From positions 1 through 16,423 of the forward strand of contig JAEZHM010000030.1 in NCBI GenBank assembly GCA_023416585.1: a stretch of DNA of 16,423 bases, given 5' to 3'. Source of the stretch: Bacillota bacterium. Lineage in GTDB: Bacteria; Bacillota; Clostridia; Christensenellales; Aristaeellaceae. A program made the translations under genes and the position numbers. The notes under the pieces were generated by a model that did no database searches, had not been told where the DNA came from, and was given only the letters and a program-made list of their open reading frames with translations. Positions 13,223 through 16,423 of this stretch are shown here, in pieces; position 1 is the stretch's first letter, and the number at the start of each line of letters is the position of its first letter.

Positions 13223-13582
13223 ATGGCGAACTACCGGAAAAACACAAATAGTGACCAAAGAGCGGGCGAGCTTCGCCACCGCGTTACCTTTCTGCATAAA
13301 CAGGTTGTTGTACAAAAGGGGATTACAAAAGAAACGTGGACACCCGCCTTTACATGCTGGGCCGGTGCTGCTCCGCTGTCCGGGCGAGAATTCTTTCAGG
13401 CAGCGGCTGTCAATCGGGAGATGGAAATCCGGTTCACCATCCGATACCGCAAGGATGTGGACAGTGCGATGCGCTTGCGGTTTAGCGGCGCGGATTACAA
13501 TATCACCGCTATTACCGACCCACAGATGCGGCATGTGATGCTGGAACTCCTGGCAAAAAGCGTGGTGCCGGATGGCAAGTAA
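13223..13582 (+). CDS. Head closure / head-tail joining protein
   Basis: A 119-residue member of the Phage_H_T_join family that seals the portal and connects the tail. It shows AGELRHRVTFLHKQVVV at the N-terminus, WAGAAPLSGREFFQAAAVNREMEIRFTIRYRKDV in the middle, and MRLRFSGADYNITAITDP toward the end, the usual beta-barrel order. ATG 13223 is chosen because AAGGGGG (13210-13216) precedes it at good spacing; the frame is open further upstream only inside the gp6-like gene. It overlaps the following gene by 11 bases. Confidence 0.9.
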   Translation: MANYRKNTNSDQRAGELRHRVTFLHKQVVVQKGITKETWTPAFTCWAGAAPLSGREFFQAAAVNREMEIRFTIRYRKDVDSAMRLRFSGADYNITAITDPQMRHVMLELLAKSVVPDGK

Positions 13583-13979
13583 GATCAGCATCGAGCAGCT
13601 TGGCGAGGTTGGCAGACAAGCCCAGGCTTTGGGCAGCGAGGCTACCGGCGCTATCAACGGCGCGCTGCTCAAAGGTGCTAGGATCATTGCCGGGGAAGCA
13701 ACGCTGCGAGCACCTCGCGCGCGTAAGCACCGCACCGGTCATGGACGTAGTCTGCAACGACTGGCTGAGGTTATTACGGCAGAGCTGATATCCAATCGCA
13801 AGGTCGCCGGTGTGACGGTCAAGGGCGGATTTAATGGTCCCAGCTATTATGTGAAATTCGTGGAATACGGCACTGCAAAACAAAGCGCCCAGCGGTTTAT
13901 TGAAAAGTCAGCGGAGGCCCGAGAAAAGGAAGTCCTCGAAACGGTTGCCGCCGAACTCAAAAGCCGGCTGGGATTATAA
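13572..13979 (+). CDS. HK97 gp10-like head-tail protein
   Basis: A 135-residue gp10-like (HK97) tail-connector family protein. The N-terminal helix carries QLGEVGRQAQALGSEATGAINGALLKGARIIAGEATLRAPR, followed by RTGHGRSLQ, a short beta region, and the hallmark GPSYYVKFVEYGTAKQSAQRFIEKS, with Y-FVE-GT--Q-A typical of the family. It begins inside the head-closure gene (11-base overlap) and ends 9 bases before the next start. Confidence 0.9.
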   Translation: MASKISIEQLGEVGRQAQALGSEATGAINGALLKGARIIAGEATLRAPRARKHRTGHGRSLQRLAEVITAELISNRKVAGVTVKGGFNGPSYYVKFVEYGTAKQSAQRFIEKSAEAREKEVLETVAAELKSRLGL

Positions 13980-13988
13980 AAGGAGGCA

Positions 13989-14384
13989 ATGCCTCTGGAT
14001 GCGTCCACCTTAGTTAGCGGGCTGCTGGAAAACCAGCGGCTCGTTTCTCTTTTGGCTGTCGATCCTTACGGAAATCCAGCCATTTACCAGCTTCTTTCTC
14101 CGGAGGCGGATGTGTTCCCTCGGATCATCGTGCTGGAGGATGACCGCGAGTATACCCGGTTCGCCGATGATGTGCCCCTGGAAGAGCGCATCAAATTCCG
14201 CCTCGATATCTACGCTCGTGAAAACATTCTTTATCCGGTGAACAGTGCCCTGCACGAAGCAATGCGCCAGTTGAGCTTCAAACGCGCCGGGCAGGTGGAG
14301 GATGGCTATCTTCCCGATCTGGATGTTTATGTGAAATCCACTGTTTATGAAATTTTTGAACCGCTCCCCACACCTTGGGACTGA
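13989..14384 (+). CDS. Tail terminator / tail completion-like protein
   Basis: A 131-residue protein in the position of the tail terminator. It has PRIIVLEDDREYTRFADDVPLEERIKFRLDIYAREN and DGYLPDLDVYVKSTVYEIF, the beta-strand pattern common in this family (DUF3168-like or related). The start is odd: AGGAGG (13981-13986) is only 2 bases from the ATG at 13989, too close for an efficient start, while an in-frame CTG at 13995 sits at ideal spacing (8 bases). Both give near-identical proteins. The family is assigned mainly by order between gp10-like and major tail genes. Confidence 0.75.
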   Translation: MPLDASTLVSGLLENQRLVSLLAVDPYGNPAIYQLLSPEADVFPRIIVLEDDREYTRFADDVPLEERIKFRLDIYARENILYPVNSALHEAMRQLSFKRAGQVEDGYLPDLDVYVKSTVYEIFEPLPTPWD

Positions 14385-14398
14385 GCAAAGGAGGCCAT

Positions 14399-14980
14399 AT
14401 GCCCCAAAGACAATCCTTGCGGAATATCCACTACGCGCTGCTTACCAGTGATACCGCCGCCGGGGTGGAATACGCAGTACCCAAGCCCCTGGTAGGGGCT
14501 GTCAACGCAAAAATCTCTCCCACCTCCAGCCAGGAAAAATTATGGGCGGATGATGGCGTTTTCGATATTGCCAATAATCTAGGCGACATATCCGTGGAAC
14601 TGGAGTTGGCTGAACTGCCCCTGCAAGCCCAAGCTGCCCTGCTAGGCCATACTTACCTGGATGGCGTCATGACCATGAAGGCTACAGACGAGCCGCCCTA
14701 TCTGGCCATTGGCTTCATGAGCCGTGTCAGCCAGAGCCGATTTCGGTTTGTCTGGCTGTATAAGGGGAAATTCGGTCTTGTGCAGGATGAATACGCCACC
14801 GCTACGGATGCCGCCGCATGGCGAAACGCCAAGCTCACCGGTACCTTCGTACGCCGTGATTACGACGGCGAATGGCAGGTCATCGCCGACAGCGGAGATG
14901 CGGGCTTTACCGGAGCCGATTTCTGGTTCCAGGCAGTGTACCCCAACACGCCGCCTACGGAACCAGAACCCGAAGGCTGA
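14399..14980 (+). CDS. Major tail protein
   Basis: A 193-residue tail tube protein. Its beta-rich text (NIHYALLTSDTAAGVEYAVPKPLVGAVNAKISPTSSQEKLWADDG; SVELELAELPLQAQAALLGH; PPYLAIGFMSRVSQSRFRFVWLYKGKF) matches phi13-type major tail proteins of Gram-positive siphophages. It ends with an acidic Pro/Glu-rich tail (PPTEPEPEG). ATG 14399 follows AAAGGAGG (14387-14394), 4 bases away. It is followed by the chaperone gene, the normal siphophage order, which supports the call. Confidence 0.88.
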   Translation: MPQRQSLRNIHYALLTSDTAAGVEYAVPKPLVGAVNAKISPTSSQEKLWADDGVFDIANNLGDISVELELAELPLQAQAALLGHTYLDGVMTMKATDEPPYLAIGFMSRVSQSRFRFVWLYKGKFGLVQDEYATATDAAAWRNAKLTGTFVRRDYDGEWQVIADSGDAGFTGADFWFQAVYPNTPPTEPEPEG

Positions 14981-15012
14981 TCCTCAAAACATAGCTACAA
15001 GGAGGAATCCCC

Positions 15013-15354
15013 ATGTCCCTTCGTGATGTGAAATCCATGGTCGTGCCCCTGGTTTTGGACAAGCCCAGGACTATCAAGTTTGATCTGAATGCCTTTGCTG
15101 AACTGGAAGAGAAATATGGCAGTATGGAGAAGGCGTTTTCTGCCATGCAATCCGGCAGCATCAAGGCAGCCCGCACCCTTTTGTGGGCGGGACTTTTACA
15201 TGAGGATGAATCTCTGACAGAGCGGAAGGTAGGCGGACTGGTGACGCTGGAGAACCTCAGCACCGTTATGGACAGTATTACAGCCGCCCTCACGGATGCA
15301 ATGCCCCAGGAGGAAGGCGTTGTTCAGGAGAGTGCGTCTGCCGACCCTACCTAA
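15013..15354 (+). CDS. Tail assembly chaperone (gpG-like)
   Basis: A 113-residue helical protein with the pattern of tail chaperones: KFDLNAFAELEEKYGSMEKAFSAMQSGSIKAARTLLWAGLLHEDESLTERKVGGLVTLENLSTVMDSITAAL. It binds tape measure protein and helps tail tube assembly. RBS AAGGAGG (14999-15005). In siphophages such as lambda, this gene is followed by a second reading frame reached by ribosomal frameshift, giving a longer G-T fusion, as appears to be the case here. An SD-like AGGAGG (15308-15313) lies near its 3' end. The tape measure gene normally follows directly, but here an inverted HD gene intervenes. Confidence 0.85.
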   Translation: MSLRDVKSMVVPLVLDKPRTIKFDLNAFAELEEKYGSMEKAFSAMQSGSIKAARTLLWAGLLHEDESLTERKVGGLVTLENLSTVMDSITAALTDAMPQEEGVVQESASADPT

Positions 15355-15359
15355 AGGCA

Positions 15360-15557
15360 TTGTGGGATTCCTTTGCCGATACTGCGTCACCCGATCCAGA
15401 AGAAAACCTGGATTGGGTGACACTTTTGTATATTGGCACAGTGATCCTCCATATGCCTGAACCCATTTTTTGGCGCTGTACGCTTCGCAAGCTGCAAGCG
15501 CTTTTTGCTTTGCATTGCCGGATGCAACATACCACCCGGACGATGGAACCTGGTTAA
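15360..15557 (+). CDS. Tail chaperone frameshift extension (gpT-like), -1 frame
   Basis: This reading frame is -1 relative to the gpG-like gene and is open from at least 15270 across that gene's stop (15352-15354) to 15557. It lacks a good start: the TTG at 15360 has no properly spaced RBS. Its product contains LDWVTLLYIGTVILHMPEPIFWRCTLRKLQALFALH, matching the FWR-T-RK--AL---H pattern of T-type extensions. It is therefore read most simply as the C-terminal half of a G-T fusion made by -1 frameshifting. No canonical X-XXY-YYZ heptamer is apparent near the stop. If translated separately it would be about 65 residues. Confidence 0.68.
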   Translation: MWDSFADTASPDPEENLDWVTLLYIGTVILHMPEPIFWRCTLRKLQALFALHCRMQHTTRTMEPG

Positions 15558-15568
15558 TGCCAGAATGA

Positions 15569-16189
15569 TTATGTGCGTTGGATATAGCAGCCTGTAGTTT
15601 CGATCATCAAGCGCTGCGCAAAGGCTTTTTCAAAAGCAACCTTCTCATCAAAGATTTGCTTCGAGACCTCAAAATTCAACAACTCCCTATGGTGTGCTGC
15701 CTGCTGTGGGTATTCATTCAGAAGGAAATCTGTTGCTTTCCCAATGCCCTCTTGACCGGTATAGGCGTAATAGTTAAAGCACATCCAGATATCATACGTC
15801 CCATAATGATCAAGAAGATCTGCATCCTGTAGTAAACAAGCCCAAACATCGTATCTCGCCTCTTGAGGGCAGCGATCACAATGGGCAGCAATCAGCCGGA
15901 CGACTTCCTCAAGTTCATCTGCCGCCACATGCTCTTTCAACAGATCACGGGTAAGGATGGCACCTGACCGGTCATGGGGCTCAATCCCCTTGCCTACATC
16001 ATGGAACATACCCGCAACGCGAAGCAGATCATCATGACTGGCATCGTTGGTTACTGCTTTCCTTAGCGAAAGGACCCCAGTGGATACCCGTTTTCCATGG
16101 TCATAGATAGCACCGATTTCCCGTTCCTTGTGCGATTTTCTGGAACCCATCCATTTCAACGCAAGTGCATCCAACTTTTCAAAATCCAT
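15569..16189 (-). CDS. HD-domain phosphohydrolase (reverse-strand moron)
   Basis: A 206-residue HD-superfamily hydrolase with a complete metal site: His31 (YDHGKRV), His63-Asp64 (GMFHDVGKG), His103 (LIAAHCDR) and Asp122 (LLQDADLLDHYG). Such enzymes cleave phosphoester bonds in nucleotides, cyclic nucleotides or similar substrates; the substrate here is unknown. RBS GGGAGG is 8 bases before the ATG at 16189. It lies inverted between the tail chaperone and the tape measure gene, normally adjacent, and has its own near-consensus promoter (16222-16250). It is not needed for tail building by family, so it is best seen as a cargo gene, possibly altering host nucleotides or signalling. Its end is 11 bases from the converging chaperone frame, with no clear terminator between. 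Confidence 0.87.
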   Translation of the reverse strand: MDFEKLDALALKWMGSRKSHKEREIGAIYDHGKRVSTGVLSLRKAVTNDASHDDLLRVAGMFHDVGKGIEPHDRSGAILTRDLLKEHVAADELEEVVRLIAAHCDRCPQEARYDVWACLLQDADLLDHYGTYDIWMCFNYYAYTGQEGIGKATDFLLNEYPQQAAHHRELLNFEVSKQIFDEKVAFEKAFAQRLMIETTGCYIQRT

Positions 16190-16221
16190 TGTAGTCCCTC
16201 CCGCTCAAATGCTGGAGGGCT

Positions 16222-16250
16222 ATCATACCACATGCCCATTTTCATGTCAA
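16222..16250 (-). promoter_or_regulatory. Near-consensus sigma-A promoter of the HD gene
   Basis: On the - strand TTGACA (16250-16245), a 17-base spacer and TATGAT (16227-16222), 32 bases upstream of the start codon. The -35 lies just 10 bases from the tape measure ribosome binding site on the other strand, so the HD gene and tape measure gene diverge from one short gap. Confidence 0.88.
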
Positions 16251-16275
16251 ATTCAGGCCAAAGGAGGTGACAGCC

Positions 16276-16423
16276 ATGGCAAAGGAGCTCGGGGACCTGA
16301 TCGTCCGCCTATCCCTGGACTCCAGCAAGTTCGAGGATGGTTTGAAGCGTTTTGAAGAGCAGATAATCAAGGTCCAGGGCCAGTTTCGGTCTGCCGCCAC
16401 TGGTCTCACCGATTTTGACAAGG
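16276..16423 (+). CDS. Tail tape measure protein, N-terminal end (3' cut by window)
   Basis: Only the first ~49 residues are in the window: MAKELGDLIVRLSLDSSKFEDG, then LKRFEEQIIKVQGQFRSAATG. This is the usual opening of Firmicute tape measure proteins (a short beta segment, then a long coiled-coil helix). RBS AAGGAGGTGA (16261-16270) is a full match to the anti-SD. The tape measure sets tail length and is expected after the chaperones, from which it is separated by the inverted HD gene. Confidence 0.85.
   Translation, partial: MAKELGDLIVRLSLDSSKFEDGLKRFEEQIIKVQGQFRSAATGLTDFDK

Overview
This window reads as about 16.4 kb of a tailed, cos-type siphophage or prophage with an HK97-like head, from a low-to-mid GC Firmicute. 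A Clostridia/Bacilli host is suggested by strong AGGAGG ribosome binding sites, frequent TTG starts, sigma-A-like promoters (TTGACA/TATGAT class) and the protein families present. I cannot name the host. Nearly everything runs on the + strand as one long late transcript. Two inserted cassettes run on the - strand.

Layout: (1) 1-2330, the end of the replication/regulation region: the C-terminal part of a primase/helicase-type ATPase (cut by the window edge), a VRR-NUC nuclease, a DUF1492/RinA-like putative late regulator and an unknown protein. (2) 2375-4162, start of packaging: an intrinsic terminator, an HNH endonuclease, a probable cos region and a P27-family small terminase. A complete type III toxin-antitoxin locus (CptIN-like toxin plus a two-repeat RNA antitoxin with its own promoter and terminator) is inserted in reverse between the HNH gene and terS. 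(3) 4173-6891, a DNA-modification block between the two terminase genes: a ParB-like protein, a Mom-like adenine-modifying protein, a terminator, a cloverleaf-capable RNA-like element, and a ParB-like/DNA methylase fusion whose motif IV is SPPI instead of the usual SPP plus an aromatic residue. (4) 6963-8920, a small conserved-looking protein, a terminator with a GCAA loop, and terL. (5) 8930-9731, a self-contained two-gene moron with a consensus promoter and strong terminator, both proteins unrecognised. (6) 9760-15557, the head and tail genes in HK97 order: portal, ClpP-like prohead protease, major capsid protein, gp6-like connector, head closure, gp10-like, tail terminator, major tail protein, and tail chaperones G and G-T (-1 frame extension). 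(7) 15569-16250, a reverse-strand HD-domain phosphohydrolase with a near-consensus promoter, followed by the start of the tape measure gene.

The structural genes are ordinary. The interest lies in four accessory insertions at module boundaries (type III TA, Mom/ParB/methylase block, two-gene moron, HD moron), in the cloverleaf-like element, and in at least three intrinsic terminators inside one co-directional late operon, which imply antitermination or multiple internal promoters.
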